A stretch of 64,000 bases of DNA. It comes from Apus apus. Lineage: Eukaryota > Chordata > Aves > Apodiformes > Apodidae. A program made the position numbers and the translations under genes. The DNA lies in the NCBI RefSeq assembly GCF_020740795.1, contig NC_067282.1, positions 151,700,858 to 151,764,857 of the forward strand, read 5' to 3'. A model generated the notes under the pieces. It saw only the letters and a list, made by a program, of their open reading frames with translations, made no database searches and was not told where the DNA came from. Shown here in pieces: positions 1-12,600 of the stretch; position 1 is the first letter of the stretch, and each line of letters begins with the position of its first letter.

Positions 1-2105
1 GCTCCCTTTCCTTCCAGTACCCTATCCCATTGGATTTCTCTAAGCAGTTCCTTGAAAAGGCCAAAGTTAGCTCTTCTGAAATCCAGAGTTTTGACCCTGT
101 GAGATGCTCGGTACCTGCTGCACATGATTCTGAACTCTACCATCTCGTGGTCACTACAAACAAGGCTGCCCCCAACCTTAATATCTTCTGCCAGTCCCTC
201 TTTGTTTGTCAATACTAGTTTAGTAGTACACCTCTCCTTGTTGGTTCCTCCACCACCTGAGTCAAAAAGTTATCATCAGCGCACAGGAAGAACCTTCTAG
301 ACTGTACCTGCCTGGTTGTGTGGTCTTCCCAGCAGATATCAGGGTGATTGAAGTCCCCCATGACAACCAAGGCCTGTGACTGTGAGGTGACTCTCAGTTG
401 TCTGTAGAAGGCTTCATCAACGTTCCCACCCTGATCCAATGGCCTGTAATAAAAACCCACAACCGTGTCCCTTGTATTAGCCTGCCCCTTAATCTTTACC
501 CATAGGCTCTCAACCTGCTCTTCATCCACCCCCAGAGAGAGCTCAGTGCATTCCAGTTGCTCTCTCACATAAAGAGCAATTCCAACACCTCACCTTGCTG
601 CCCTGTCTTTCCTAAGAAGGACCATGACAATGTTCCAGTCATGTGAGCTGTTCCACCATGTCTCAGTGATTGCAATGAGATCATGGCCATGCGACCACAC
701 ACAGATCTCTAGTTCTTCCTGTTTATTCCTTGTGCTATGTGTGTTAGTGTATAAGCATTTCAGAGAGGGACAAATGCTAGCATGCCACCTCACAAGTGCT
801 GAGCCACTACACCCAGGCACCTCTCCAGCAAGCCCAGTTGTATGCCCATTCCCCTTTGAATCTGGTTTAAAGCTCTCTGGACAAGCCCTGGTAACTCTTG
901 TTGTGCCTAGGCTCATTTCCAGGGGGCCTGGTTTTATACCCCACCCCTTTCAAAGCTAGTTTAAAGCTCTCTCAATGAGCCCAAATAACTCCCAGCCAAG
1001 AATCCCTTTCCCCCTTGTTGAGAGTTCTACACCACTTTTGCTAGCAAACCCAGTGCCATGTAATTATCTCCATGATTAAAAAACTCAAAGTTCATCCGAC
1101 GGCCTCTAAGCCATACATTAATCAGTTGTGCTTTCCTAGTCCTTTCAGCTTTTCCTGCCACTGAAGGAACTGAGGAAAAGACCACCTGTGCTCCTGATCC
1201 CTCAAGCATTCAGCCTAGTTCTCTGAAACCTCTTTTCATCACCCTGGGACTTGCCTTGGCAACCTCTTCAGTGCCCACCTGCATGACCACTAGTGGGTAG
1301 TGACCAGAGGGCTGCACCAGGCCTGGGAGTTTCTTGGTGACATCGCTAACCCGGGCCCCAGGGAGGCAGCAGATCTCCCTGAGGGTTGGGTCTGACCGGC
1401 ATATGGGGCCCTCAGCTCCGCTTGGAAGAGAATCTTCTACAACAATTACCTTCCTCTTGTTCTTAGCAGAGGCAGTCCTAATGCATGGGGCAGACTTGCC
1501 TCGGCAACTCCCTGGACAGACCTTTGTCAGTAACCTCAGTTACCTGGTTTTCCTGATCCAGGGCCATATCCCTGTTCTGTTAGGGCACACGTGAAGGTGG
1601 GGGAGGCCAGAAGGGGGTTCGCCTGCTGCCCTGAGCAGGGATCCGCTTCCAGTTCCCCTCTTCTCTCAGGTCCCCTTCCTCTACCAGGTGAAGAAAAAGG
1701 CAGGGGATCCTCTGCTTCTCACGGAGCCTCCACCTTGAGGCTTTGTCTCAAGGATAGTAGGGTGTTACTCCACCAATCTATCTCTCTTTCGCATTCCCGG
1801 ATACTCCGCAATCTTTCCACTTCCTCTTTCAGCTCAGCCACTGGGCTGAGTAAATCATTCATCTGGTCACACCAGGTGTTCTCTCTGCTGTCCTCCCACA
1901 TGAGTGACAGGCTCAGGCATTCTCTGCAGCCAGAGACTTGGACAGCTGTGTCTTTGAGAGGGACCTCTGTCTGGGTTGTCTCTGTCCTTCTGGTGGTGGT
2001 TTTCACCCGAATGGATACCATAGCTAGGTCATCTTCTGGGGAATAAACATAAAGTACAGAATGATCCCTGCCTTGGAGATCTTCTAGCCCAGAGTAAAGC
2101 AAGAA
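1..2105 (-). mobile_element. CR1 LINE, 5' half (ORF1 and ORF2 endonuclease)
   Basis: This is a minus-strand CR1 non-LTR retrotransposon that runs off the left edge of the window. Reading leftwards, about 2102-1719 encodes an ORF1 segment with a coiled-coil-like stretch (LKEEVERLRSI). About 1590-1030 encodes the ORF1 esterase-like part, with readable pieces LPGARVSDVTKKLPG and AQVVFSSVPSVAGK. From about 916 the ORF2 apurinic-type endonuclease begins (LYTNTHSTRNKQEELE, then DLIAITETWW). It continues through 568-215 (VVGFYYRPLDQGG, then VVMGDFNHPDICW) and, in a shifted frame, to position 1. Several frame breaks show that it is dead. The identification rests on well-known CR1 protein motifs. The right boundary near 2105 is approximate. 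Confidence 0.88.
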
Positions 2106-3551
2106 GCAGGACTGGAGTGAAAACCAGATAATTCTTTCTTAGACTTTCTCAATTCTGCTGCAGCCAATCCTCTTTTTGTCTGAAAATACATTAGTCCCAT
2201 GATCTGGTAATTGTGAACATGCAGATTGGCAATGACAAACTTCCTTCCCCTCCCTTCCCAGTTAAACAGTGCCATCTAAGCAAGATTTTGGGGGGCTAAA
2301 ATAGGAAGTACAGACTTCCTATTTTACAGGCAATTACACAAACCTTCCTTGAAAGGGCGTGATCTGCTTCTTTGAAAGATATAGCACTTACTCTGAAGAC
2401 TTACTTGCCAAGAAAATGCTGTGGTCAGTTTATATCCCCTGTCTCCCGTGGTAGGGAGGCGTGGTCTTCCTGGTTTCTGCATCAGAAGATTCTGATGCTG
2501 TTGGGGGGGAGGCTGGACAGGGAGAGTCACCTGTCAGGTTGGATCATCTGCAACACAGACAACTCTGGATCCAGGTAAGGGAACTGCTTCCTCTCCAGGG
2601 AAAGCAAAATGGCAGAGAATCTGCTCACATAAAAGGGCTTGTGAGTCATTAAGGGATTCCTTAGCTTTAATAATTATTCAAGGACTCAGTTGGTTGTTTC
2701 TGGTGTAAGGAAGTGGCATTCAGGAATCTGAAAGTCAGTAAGAACTTAGAAGGAGGTTTTTTCCATGCTCCCCTGAAGTAGAAAAGAGTCTCAGCTCTGT
2801 AATATACTTTAGTAGGTGAATTTATTAATTTATGATGCTTTTGAGAGAGCAATAAGAGATTGCCAAAAGGACTTAAATTCCAGTATTGAAAATCTGGTTT
2901 GCAATATTGGAACCACTCAATCTACTCTAAATAGCAATGAACACACACACACAAAAACAAACAAACAAACAAACCCCCACAATTTATTTGGTCTTATTTT
3001 TACAATTTGCAACTTGTTTTGAGAACAGCTGGAAAAATTGCGCACTGAACAGGAATCTGAAAGTGAATGAAAATGGAAATTCCACTGCTGTAAATCCCAG
3101 GACCTATGTGCTTGGGGATCATATTCTAAAAGAAGGTAAAAAACCAGAACACCATTATAGTTCATTGGGAAGGCTTTGAGCATGACGAGCAGAAGGATGA
3201 CTGAATTTGAAGGCTGAGTTCACAGATCAGAATTATTTCTTCTTGCTACTCAGCTGAAATAATCCCTGCACTTCCTTGGAAATGTTCATTTACTTCTTCA
3301 TTCTCTGCTCGTATTGTAAGCTCACACAATAAGAAGACAAGAATTTTTGTCCTACTCTAAATACTTGGTAGATGTTCTTTCAGAACGTCAATCCAACATA
3401 AAGACTAAAGAAGTTCCCTAATTCAGTTTTACTTCTCTTTATGTGAAATGAAAACAAGAAGCTTCACAATAGGAAGAGCCAGACAGTAGCCACTGGGCAG
3501 TGAAAACAGTTATCTTCCGAATTAGGATCAAGTTTGTGTGCAAGGGACAAT
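2106..3551. other. 5' flank of CSF2RB, no gene seen
   Basis: I see no supported coding exon here. It contains a short (CA)n plus AAAC-rich tract at about 2940-2975. The last 100 bases before the CSF2RB start hold GGAA cores of the ETS/PU.1 type (AGGAAG at 3471-3476, TTCC on the top strand at 3515-3518) and no convincing TATA box. Mammalian CSF2RB promoters are PU.1-dependent and TATA-less, so this is a plausible myeloid promoter, but that is inference from short motifs. The neighbour expected from mammalian synteny (NCF4) was not found. Confidence 0.35.
3380..3551 (+). promoter_or_regulatory. putative CSF2RB proximal promoter / 5' UTR
   Basis: This is the sequence immediately upstream of the signal-peptide exon. 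Two GGAA/TTCC cores (3472-3475 and 3515-3518) could bind ETS-family factors such as PU.1, the known regulator of this gene in mammals. There is no TATA box. The transcription start cannot be placed from sequence. Confidence 0.25.
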
Positions 3552-3621
3552 ATGAACATGAAAGAGATTTTCATCCTTCTGCTGAATCTGTATTTGGTCT
3601 TCAGTGTTCAAGACATTCGAG
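3552..3621 (+). CDS. CSF2RB: CSF2RB exon 1 (signal peptide)
   Basis: Two in-frame ATGs (3552 and 3558) precede a hydrophobic core (IFILLLNLYLVFSV) typical of a cleaved signal peptide. The donor is gtgagt at 3622, phase 1. Confidence 0.88.
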
Positions 3622-6600
3622 GTGAGTTTCAAATTTATATTCTCTTTTATCCTTCTTTTTGTATTTGTCTCCTTTTTTTAAGTTAATGCTTTTCCTCATC
3701 TTCTATTTGCTTTTCTGCTTCCTTCTGCCACCGTCTTCTGTGCTCTAGGAGAATAGAGATGTAGACCAAAACCAGTGTGTAGAAGGTACATATGCAGACA
3801 AATCAGTTGTATTTTGGTGGTATGTGCAAGTGAAATACTGGATAAATGGGTATGAACAAGCTGAGTGGTTAATGAGGGAATAGGAGAGAGGATTAGACTG
3901 TAATAGTTAGTGAAAACAGGAAAACAGAGGACTGCATTATTCAGATTGTAGTTTACAGGGGAAAAGACATGTGAACAGACACAAGATGTGGGGGTGTATG
4001 TGGGCTACCAAAAGTGACATCCAGATGACCTGATTTACTTCTTGTGGAATTGCTGACAGATAAAGACCATCTGCCATATCCATTGCTTGTGTTTCTGCAT
4101 TTAATGGCTTTCCTCTTCTGATGCAATGAGAGCTACTCGTTACTTTTTATCCCCCCCTGCCTTTTGTTCTTGTTTTTCTTTCTCTCCCCCGCCGCACCCC
4201 CCTCCTTTTTTTTTTTTTCTTTATTTTCTTGATTTCTCTCTTTCTTCCCTTTCCTTTAATCTAATTTGATAGGAACAGGCAGTGTCTCCTTTTATCACCC
4301 AGCGCCCCATGTCTGCATCAGGCTAAGCCTGTACCCGTCCTGAACACATCAGAATACAAGTGTTGCCAGAAGGTGTGCCTCCTGGACATTTACCTTTTCC
4401 AAGACAGGTGCCAGTGCCTGACATCCCAGTAGCTGGAGGAGTTATGCTGCCTGGCTCAGTGTCAACTGCTGTACAGCCCCCATCGAGATCTCTGAAGGAG
4501 AATGTATTGCAGGATAGAGCAGACCAGTCTCTTGGCATTCCAGGCCTCAGCCTTACATTCCACCCTGACCAGAGGTCTGGCCATTTCTGGCTCATAAATC
4601 TAGTTCCAACAAATTAGTCTGGGCATACTTCTGGGTCGTAACAAGATTCTTCCCAGAGCATCCAGCTTTTAAATATACCTTTCTAGCGTCATAACCTTTA
4701 CTAGGAGGTTAGTGGCAAAGAAGTCCCATACAGCAACTCACAAAAATGAGAAGATCACCATATGCCTGCTGACCATGATATCTGTTAATCCCTGGAAACA
4801 ATCAGTGTTTGAAAAGTGATACCTTGGTTAGAATTATGTGCCTTGCTGGCACAAAGGTCTCACTCACATTGTTGTTACCTGTAGTGTGGCTTGGACACTT
4901 GTGTATTGTGCAGAATGGCCACCCTCTGTCTGTATTTTCACTGAGAGTCATTTGCCGAGGCCACAAGAAGAGTTCTGTTATCAGTGCCTTCCCCATTCTG
5001 CTGGCAGAATCACTATACCTGCAGCTGTCTCTTTATATTTATAATCACTGCTTTTTTTTTTTGCTTTTTTTTCTTTTACTTTTTTTTTTTTTCCTGAATT
5101 CCTTCCTCAGAGAGTGTTCCTATGAAAAGCCTGCGCTGCTACAGCGACTACAACTCACAGGTGACTTGCACATGGATGGAACACTCAGAGGCTCATGCCC
5201 TCGTTGGTATGACTCTTTACCAAAGGGATAATATTTTCATGTAAGTACCTGAAATGTGCTGTGCTGAATGAAAGTCTGAAGGGAAACTGGCCACAACTTG
5301 GAATCCTGGGGACCAACAGTCAAGTTTTCAGAAAGCTTGCCCATCTCTTTCTGTCACTGGGTTGAAGTAAAAGTTGTGCCTGCTTCTGAGGCCTCTCCTA
5401 GGAAAGGGGGAATGAATGGAGTGTGTTGCTGGAGTTATTTTTATCACCTTCACAATTATTTTTCCATACTTTTGTTGTGGGATCATAGGTATGGAAGAAG
5501 ATGAAGCATATAGATTGCTATTAATGAGGTGGAGAAGTTGGTGTCAGAACAAGTGTGAACCTGAGTGTTGTTTATAGACCTAAAACGGAGGAAACATTCC
5601 CCCTGTTATGTTGCCCATTTCAGAGCATCACTGAGAGTATGGTTTTTATCACTTCTGAGAAACATGTATTGACTGTGTGTCTGTGAGATAGAGAGGACTG
5701 GTAAGTCTATCTGTGCTGTCATTTCTCCTCACAAGAGATACTGGTCTTTTTATGACAGTATCTTTCTGTTACATGTGTTTCCTTATGAAAATCGATCTGA
5801 ATCACTAGACTGGATCAATTGTGAGGATAAGAAAGGACAAAGATGGAGGAACAGTCAAAGGAGAGAAGAAGACAAAGATGGAAAGCTGAGAAGAAAATGA
5901 ATTAGAGCCTGGGAATACAGGAAGGAAAGTAAAAGAGCTCTTGATTTTATTGTAAAGAAGAGAGAATTACTAGAACTAAAGGCAGTGGAAATCAGTGGAA
6001 GGTCTTTGGAACAGGACTTTAAGGCTAGTACTTCTGGGAAAAGATGATAAAAAATTACTTGGACCTTTGGGGGATTTTCTGGAACATTGTTACGTGGTGG
6101 AATGTGTGGATCAGGAAACATGCCTGAGTCGAACTAACCAGGCAAGCAGGTGTTATCTGTGGAGAGTCACACAGCTGAAATCAAAATGACCAGTGATTAA
6201 ACAGGTCAGCTCATAGATGAAAAATATTTGACTAAATCCCAAACTGTAAGGTAATGCTGGTGGGTAGGTAGAAATATCTTCAGGACTCCACAACCCTTGG
6301 GCTGACTCTTTGGTTTAAGGGTACACACAAGTGTGGTCAGTCCCACCCATACTTCAGGAATATCCCTGGTTTACTTGCTAATACCCAACTTTCAAAAATA
6401 GCAATAGTGCTAAATAGTGTTTGCTGACACAGAGTTGGCTGGGAGACTGCATCCTATTCTGGAAGACAGTATTTGGCCTTAGATATTCACAACTTAACAT
6501 TTCTCATCTGAACTGGAACAATATAATGTACTGGGCATGAAGCCATAAGCACAAACAAAATTCCAGAGAATACAAAAAGAAGCAACACATCTCTCCAGCA

Positions 6601-9600
6601 GCTCAGGCTACTGCAAGCATACAAAGCTTATCCTCACCTGTCTAGTTTAAAATATTGATTCTAATTTTCATGATGTTCCTTGGCCTGGAGAAAGTCTGTC
6701 TAAAAGGATGATTAACATTTTGGATGAAATCTTCAATGAATATGTAAGTTCCCTTGGCAGAACAGAACTGCTAAGGATACAGAAATACATTTTGGTTGGA
6801 GAAATTCTGTTTTAAATTGTGTGTTTCTGGGACTGCAAAATGTATGTCTTCAGGAAGCTAAGGATCATAAGAAACCTTACTGCCTTTTACTCTGAGTAAA
6901 AGGTGCATTTCCATAACATTATTTTTCTTCATACTATTTCTCACATAAACGATATGGGTTACGTAGAGTTAGGCTAAAAACTAGCAAAAATAAACAGGTA
7001 CCAAAATAGAACATCCTGCAGCATGACTTAGAAATAGGAAGGCAGCTGACAGAAATTCTGGTGTTAAAAATGTTTGTCATATTAACTGATGTGAAACAGG
7101 ACTAATAGGTACGGCGAGAAGAGGACATAAGTGCCTGAGTAAATTATGACAACAGAATGGGAGGGAATTGGTTTTAGGCATTTAATTTTGCATTAACTGT
7201 AGGTCTCCAAATAATATCTTCATAGATCACTTTCTCTATACACAGGGAGAACAAGGAGATGTTCTGCAAACGCCAGAGGGAAAATGACTTGCATGAGGCC
7301 CCAGACTCCTATGTGCACTGGGTTTGTCGCAATTCTACAGACTATTTTGGAATAGGAGTAGATGATATTTACAGTTTCAAACCTAAGAAGGTGCTTCAAG
7401 CAGAACTGAAAGTTGATCTTTTTCAAAATGGTAAGTATTAAATACCAGATTCTCATTTTCCAATTAATATTAGAGATCTTTGGGAATGTCTTTGCCATTC
7501 AGTCAGGAAATTAATTCCACTTTTATTGTGAAAAGTGCTGGAGTTCCATGTTGAGAAGATGGAGCAGGGAGATAAGCAGGCAAGTTTCTGGGAGCAGCTG
7601 GATCTGGAAGGAGGACTCAAGCAGGAGCTACTTGCTGTGGCAGGGATAAGATACTCCAGAAATGGGGAAGCTTATATAGCTTATATCTCTTCTCATGGGT
7701 TGCACCTTCACCTTCCAGTTCAGATCCTCCCGCCTCAAAACCTCTCAGTCAGCTTGATGAGATCAGGAGACTTCTTGCTGACTTGGAAAGCACCTGATGG
7801 AAGCCAAGGGCTGAGTGATGCCCTGGACTATGAAGTCACTTACAAGAGGGACTGGGAGCCCTGGGAGGTAAGAGAGAAGGAGCTGGGCTGTTCTGGTTTG
7901 CACCCTTTAGGGTGGTTGAGAGTCCTTGCAGCCAGCTCCTCTCACTTTTCCCCTGTCTCCTCTCCACCCTTTTTCACCATTCCCTACTTCCCAATTTCTT
8001 CCCTCCCCTCTCTGTCTCCTTTCCTCCAACAACAGAAAGCTGCCTCACTCTTGCTCTCCAACACCACACGTTGCCATCTCAGCCACAAGGACCTTGTCCC
8101 GGGGAGCAGCTACGTTGCCCGGGTGCGAGCCAGACCGGGTCAGGCCAGTGGCTTCTCTGGGCAGTACAGCGAGTGGAGCATGGAGGTGTCCTGGGAGACC
8201 CCAGAAGGTAGCATGGGATGGAGCGAGGCCATGCAGGGCTGGAAGGGCTGGAAGGGAAGCCAGACCTTTCCTGTGACTTGGCTTGCTCTCATCTTCTCTG
8301 AAGGTGGCCTTCAGCCCAGGAACCTTCGCTGCCTGTTCAACGGTGTGAATGGCCTGATGTGCAGCTGGGAAGTGAAGAAAGTGATTGTCACTTCTGTCCT
8401 CTTTGGCTTGTTCTTCAGGGCCACTCCAGCATCAGAGTACGTGCTCTGCCCATGGCAGTGTGCTTGCACCGCTCCCATGGAGCATCTGCTCTGTCCTGTT
8501 CCCTCTGATCTCAGCTCAACCTCTTTTTCTGCCCTCAGAGAAGAGGAGTGCACTCCTGTGCATGAGAAGGTTTTGCCCCACATCCCATATGTGGTCCAGA
8601 GCTGTGAGATCCCTGTGAGGAATCAGAGCCAGTACCATGTGTCTGTCCGGGCCAAAACAGAGGAGAAACTAATTGAAGCCTACAAGAACAGTGAGTTCTT
8701 GCTGTGTTGTTTCTTGCTTCTCCCGATTGTTTCCTGGAGAGCTGCCTGGCTGGGCAAGTGGGGCTGAGGAGAGCAGTGGTGAGGAAAAGTGTGTGGGAAG
8801 AGGAAGAGACCAAGACTAATTAATAAAGGAACTGGACGATGTCTCAGGTCAGAGGTCTGGAAGAGGTGGCTTGTAGGTGAGGACTTGGTAAGTGAGACTT
8901 GTTACTCAGAGGAAGGTGGCAGCAGAGGAAACTGCTGTGCAAAAATTCCAGTTGTGACCCAGAGCTCCTCAGTGAGTGACTGCTGACTTCTCTGTGATAG
9001 ACCTTCATGGGCATCCCAAATGACAGGGAGCTGTGGTGAGATGTGTTTGTGGTGAAAGAAGCCAGGGGAGTTCTTGCGGGTTTTTGCAGTGGCATCTGGA
9101 GCACTGGATGAGGTAGGACTCCTCTGCTGAGTGAGGTGTGTCAGGTGGATCATCTCTGCATCTCTGCATGTATCTGGAGTTACTGGTGCTGCTTTTCACA
9201 GAGTAAAGCAGAGCTCCTGCAGTGGGTGAAAATATCAGGTAGTAGCTCCAGAAGAGCTGGACTTCTCTGGAAATGTGGTGAAGCAGTACAGCTGTTTCAA
9301 ATATCGCTTTACTACTTGTCGCTATTCAGGGGGTGCTGTCAATATTAATGGATATGGATTTTCTGCTCTTTAATGGTCTACTGGTTTATTCTGTTTGACT
9401 AGAAAAGGAAGATGCAGGGATTAAAGGAGTGTTAAAAAGCTGAGACTTCTTACACTGCATAAAACAACATTGTTTTCAGTCTCTGGAAACTACTCACAGT
9501 GGCGAAAGGCACTTTGATAAGTCCTCTGAGACATTCTGTGTGTTCCAGTTAAGGTGCTGCCACCTGCAAACGTGTCAGTAACAAGGACACAGGAACAAGA

Positions 9601-12600
9601 ATACGAACTGAGGTGGATAAAACACACTTTGAGATATAAGTTCATAACACAAAGATACCAAGTTGAGTACTGGAAAAACAACCAATACGAAAAGGTAAGG
9701 CTTAGGAGGTACAAGAGTCCTGGATTTCTTTTTGCTGGGCAAATGGGAAGACAGCTCCTCTCACCTCTATCATTTGTGCTGCTTTCTTCTCTCCAGACTC
9801 TCCAGAAGTTAAATATCAGCAATGATGAACCTCCCTTCATCTTCACCCTGCAGATGCTGGCAGCATCTACAGAATATAGGGGGAAAATGCGTGCAAGGGT
9901 GAATACACAACTAGATTATGAAGGGCCTTGGAGTGAATGGAGTGAGGAGTTCACTTGGAAGACTGAGAATGGTACTTTTCATGTCGGCTTCTTCTGTAAG
10001 GCATTGTGGACTGTTAATAGCTGAAAAGCCTCTATAAAAATAGATATTCTCTCAGCTGGGGTTGAGGTTTGGTCCAACCACGGGCTAGCTGGAGCGGCTC
10101 AACAAGGTGGCTGTTGTGTCTGCATCCTTGCAGTACAGCAGCATTGCTAATGGAGGAGGTGAGCAGGAATGACCTTTTAAGCTTCTTTTCTTACTTCACT
10201 TCACAAGGTGAGTATGACCAACAGTAAAGGTTTCTATATGGAGAATCAAGCAAAGGTCCCACTCAAAAGATCATCCTTATTTCCTGATTCCAGTAGTCCA
10301 TCCTGCTGTTTGTGACTGAAGAGCCCGAGACTGCAAGAAGACAGAATATAAGCCATCAGTCTTTTTTGTTTGCATAGTGGCTATAGGGTTGCATAAAATA
10401 CACTGTAGAGTCTATTGGAGATAGGAACCTTTACATGTTTTTGCTCTTTCTAGACCTAGGGGCAAAATGCCTGCCATTAGTGTGGTCTTGTGCCCAAAGT
10501 AATACGATTTTACATTCTTTGTCCTGAGGAAGCTTGTAGTGGTAGGACATTAGGCAAATTTTGATGAATGTGCTCAGGATGAAATTGGTTTGTCATTAAT
10601 GATCATTTATGGCCATTAGCAGAGGAAGTTCTTTCTTAGAAAAACTTCTGAGACCCCAACTCTTCAGGACTGTGCAGAGTAAAGTGACCCAACAAACATG
10701 CCTGAAGACATGTCCGTTGTTCATGGTGGAGTAAGGTACCTAATGATATCTTTAGTAGCATAAATTGTTTACTCTGATGTCAGTAAAAACCAGCAAAGAC
10801 TCAGTAAAGTATAACTATGAACACCTTGGGCCAGTGAGCTGTTCAGGCCACTTTTGGTCTCTCCTACTTTGGAGGGTATCCCCATAGCTTTAAGGCCTCT
10901 TGATCCTATTCCCTCATCAGTTTGCATGAAGACTGACCAGAGTGAAAACCCTGTTATATGAGGCAAACACTCTGCAGGTGGATACCTATTTGTCTCTACT
11001 CTGTTTCAGTTCTCCCACCTGTGGTTCTCCCAGTGATGCTCCCAGCTCTCATCGTCACGTTGCTAATAATTGCTTACTTCACCTACAAGTATTACCTCAG
11101 GTAGGTTTGTGTGGTGAGATTTAGGAGATTTAGCAGCATGTTGGCCCTGTGGGTGTGAGGCACAGCTTGTCCCCCAGGAGAAAGAGATCTCTGTGGAGAT
11201 GAGGCTTGGCGTGCAGTGGGCAGTCTTGTGCATGTGTGTGCAAGGTGTGAGCAGGGTGGTGGTGTGCCAGGGCCTTGGTGGTGCCTCACTGTGCAGAGCA
11301 GCAGGGTGTGTGGGGTACAGTTCCAGGCTGAGAAGCAAACCTTGAAAACTCTGTTTTGTTGTTGCAGGAAGAAGCAACTGTGGGAGGAAAAGATTCCGAA
11401 CCCCAGCAAGAGTCTCCTGATCCAGAGCTACCTGGGGGTAAGAGGGAACCATACATTTAAGGGTTCATTATTTCTCTCTCTTTTTCAGGACTTTCAATAA
11501 TAATAAGAGATCTTGTCTCCTAGTCCACAATGAGCAGATATCATTATTCTATGCCTTATTATTAGGTGTTCTGGTCATGTTCAACATAAATGGGTTCTTA
11601 CATGTATACTATTAGACTTTGTGTTGTGCTTGTCAGCATCACTGTAATTTAATCAAGCTAGAAAATTTTCTGTGCTTTAAAATTTTCACTGTCTGAAATA
11701 ATCTAGTGGCATTAGCAAACTTGATCAGCTGGTGCTTTCATTCATCTCCAAATAGTAATCAAGACTAGTTCAGAGCTTTTTAGAATGGGTTGGTAGTCCT
11801 ATTAAAGAAACTTTTATTTTAAGGAGCTAGATTTTCAGAAATAAATGTTACTACACGCCTGTCTGTTACCATGACAAGCATTCTTTACTGGAAATCAAGG
11901 AAAACACTTAGCATTTGGTCAAAGCTGTGTAAGTAGAACTTCACTCCCTTTTCCACCGCATGGAAAGAGTGATATAGACATACCTAGATTTTGGTGGTAA
12001 AAGTCTTCCAGTTTTGCAATAACAGCTCATTCAATAATGTGGCCACCCCAACACACACATGCACACAAACACATATAGAGAGACATATTTTTGTGGAACA
12101 GTTGATTCTGTTCTATGTTCATAAAGGATGGGTTCCAGTGAGTGTAGGTTCATGGCAATCATTTGCAACATGGCTTTTGTGTGAGGCAAATGAACACTTA
12201 CAGTTATCTACATTTATGTGTGAGTGAAGGAGTTAACACATTTGTTAACCATCACATGTTTATTATGTTGCTATAAAATGGACTTTCATTTTAATGACCT
12301 AGTTTAATATTAAATTTTCAAATAGTTGGCAAAGACTAGGTGTGGATTCTCTTGCACCAGAAGACAAACTGGTTTTGCTTATACTGAAGTCTCTAGTTAG
12401 TTTCTTTTGCATGAACTCTACAGTAAAAACTAGAAAATTTTCTTACTCTAAGAACCACCTTCACAGCTTTGCTACCCATCCCTTACCTGTTTCTCCATCC
12501 ACAAGCACTCACTGCCTTAATTTCATGTTTTTGAAATATTCCATCCCTGCACTTAATTACCTTATCCTAAATTTGGTAAATGTCCCAGTAATTCTGTGTC

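Noticed and set aside
1591-2046. 151-codon plus-strand frame near the left edge
   Set aside because: It is the antisense of CR1 ORF1.
2106-3551. Search for NCF4 exons upstream of CSF2RB
   Set aside because: No SH3, PX or PB1 domain reading was seen; the left flank is CR1 and non-coding sequence.
7535-8767. 410-codon plus-strand open frame across CSF2RB exons 4-7
   Set aside because: It reads through the introns between real receptor exons; the splice sites and receptor homology define the true gene model. It is not a separate gene.
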